From positions 1-5,331 of the forward strand of contig JAGPKW010000062.1 in NCBI GenBank assembly GCA_018053685.1: a stretch of DNA of 5,331 nt. Direction: 5' to 3'. The notes under the pieces were generated by a model that was not told the origin of the DNA, did not search any database, and saw only the letters and a list, made by a program, of their open reading frames with translations. Below are positions 4,826 through 5,331 of the stretch, one piece after another (the first letter of the stretch is position 1; each line of letters starts with the position of its first letter). This DNA comes from Patescibacteria group bacterium. GTDB lineage: Bacteria; Patescibacteriota; Patescibacteriia; JAGPKW01. Made by a program: the position numbers and the translations under genes.

Positions 4826-5331
4826 CTATTTATTGCTTTCCTGTTTTATTAACTTTGCATGCATTACAACCCTCTCTGATTTAGAATAGCAAGTAGAAAG
4901 AGTAAGAACATTATCATTAGAATTTAGATCAACATCAAAGTTATAAATACTTCTCTCCTTAATAAGTTTAAGAAAGTTATTATAACTACTATCATTGTTA
5001 AAATTATTAACAATATAATCACTTGTAGTTTTAATATGATATACAGAAAATACTTGCCACAAAGTATTATGTGCTTCAGTTGACATTCTGATAATATGGT
5101 TATCTTTATTTTCGTACCAAGAACTCTTAGTAATATTTTTTAAAGTTCCAAACATAATAGAATCAATTCTCCCGTGAGCATAGATAATTGTATTTTTATC
5201 AAGATTTTCGATATTATTTCTTGAATCTAAAAATACCCAACCCGCACCATTCTTTTCCCTTTTGAATGAATGGTCTAAATAGTACTCGTTATCATTGTGC
5301 TGAACAAAAGGATAGTTAATATTAGTACCCA
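4826..5331 (-). CDS. srtB: Class B-type sortase, 3' part (5' end beyond the window)
   Basis: Sortases are membrane-anchored cysteine transpeptidases that attach surface proteins. The frame stays open to the window edge, so the ATG at 5155 is internal and the gene is cut by the window. The 167 visible residues begin with NYPFVQHNDNEYYLDHSF, followed by AGWVFLDSR and NTIIYAHGRIDSIMFGTLK. These are hallmarks of class B sortases (P-VQ--DN-YYL-H-F, G-IFLD-R, IYGHN...MF--L). The catalytic triad is complete: His52 of the visible part (in YAHG), Cys147 (in TLSTCYSKSE) and Arg153 (in ERVVMHAKLI). The Cys-Arg interval is six residues, shorter than in Staphylococcus aureus SrtB, so the beta7/beta8 loop is compact. 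The N-terminal membrane anchor, probably 70-90 residues, is missing from view. No substrate with a sorting signal lies in the window. The gene points towards repeat copy 4. Confidence 0.85.
   Translation of the reverse strand, partial: GTNINYPFVQHNDNEYYLDHSFKREKNGAGWVFLDSRNNIENLDKNTIIYAHGRIDSIMFGTLKNITKSSWYENKDNHIIRMSTEAHNTLWQVFSVYHIKTTSDYIVNNFNNDSSYNNFLKLIKERSIYNFDVDLNSNDNVLTLSTCYSKSERVVMHAKLIKQESNK

Overview
The window is strongly AT-rich bacterial DNA using the standard code (TGG for Trp, no in-frame TGA). It carries six mostly intact genes on both strands, one 5'-truncated gene remnant, and four same-orientation copies of a long intergenic repeat. No rRNA, tRNA, CRISPR array, transposase or integrase gene is visible. 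Lys/Ile/Asn-rich proteins, near-absence of Shine-Dalgarno sites, small hypothetical membrane proteins and a class B-type sortase would suit an AT-rich Patescibacteria/CPR-like lineage or an AT-rich Gram-positive. The sequence alone does not decide this, and the lineage is inference.

Layout. Repeat copy 1 (about 10-223) precedes a 188-aa transglutaminase-like gene (241-807, +). Copy 2 (about 815-938) separates it from a block holding a PP2C-like phosphatase (1991-1089, -), a C-terminal nuclease-family remnant (1999-2298, +) and an HhH-GPD superfamily protein (2928-2302, -). Copy 3 (about 3039-3232) precedes a 119-aa membrane protein (3267-3626, +) and a 277-aa membrane-anchored protein (3722-4555, +). 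Copy 4 (about 4556-4765) precedes the 3' part of a class B-type sortase gene (running off the window end to 4826, -). The stretch 939-1088 and the short gap 4766-4825 show nothing I can name.

The most interesting structure is the repeat. All four copies share a conserved core (ATGGCGGGACATAC or a one-base variant), a hairpin with a constant 6-nt loop, and a distal AATGAGAC block. Arms inside the stem differ in sequence between copies but stay complementary. The element therefore looks like a conserved folded RNA or folded single-stranded DNA site. The direct orientation and the cargo of 0.7-2.3 kb between copies resemble a cassette array. However, I could not place canonical integron attC core sites, so this may be a different kind of site.

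A second pattern is promoter placement. Three genes (transglutaminase-like, PP2C-like, HhH-GPD) each have an extended -10 box (TGATATAAT, or TGATAGAAT) only 6-7 nt before the ATG, which predicts leaderless mRNAs. The genes share no obvious pathway. They look like accessory cargo (a possible protease/transglutaminase fold, a signalling phosphatase, nucleic-acid enzymes, surface proteins, a sortase) rather than one operon.
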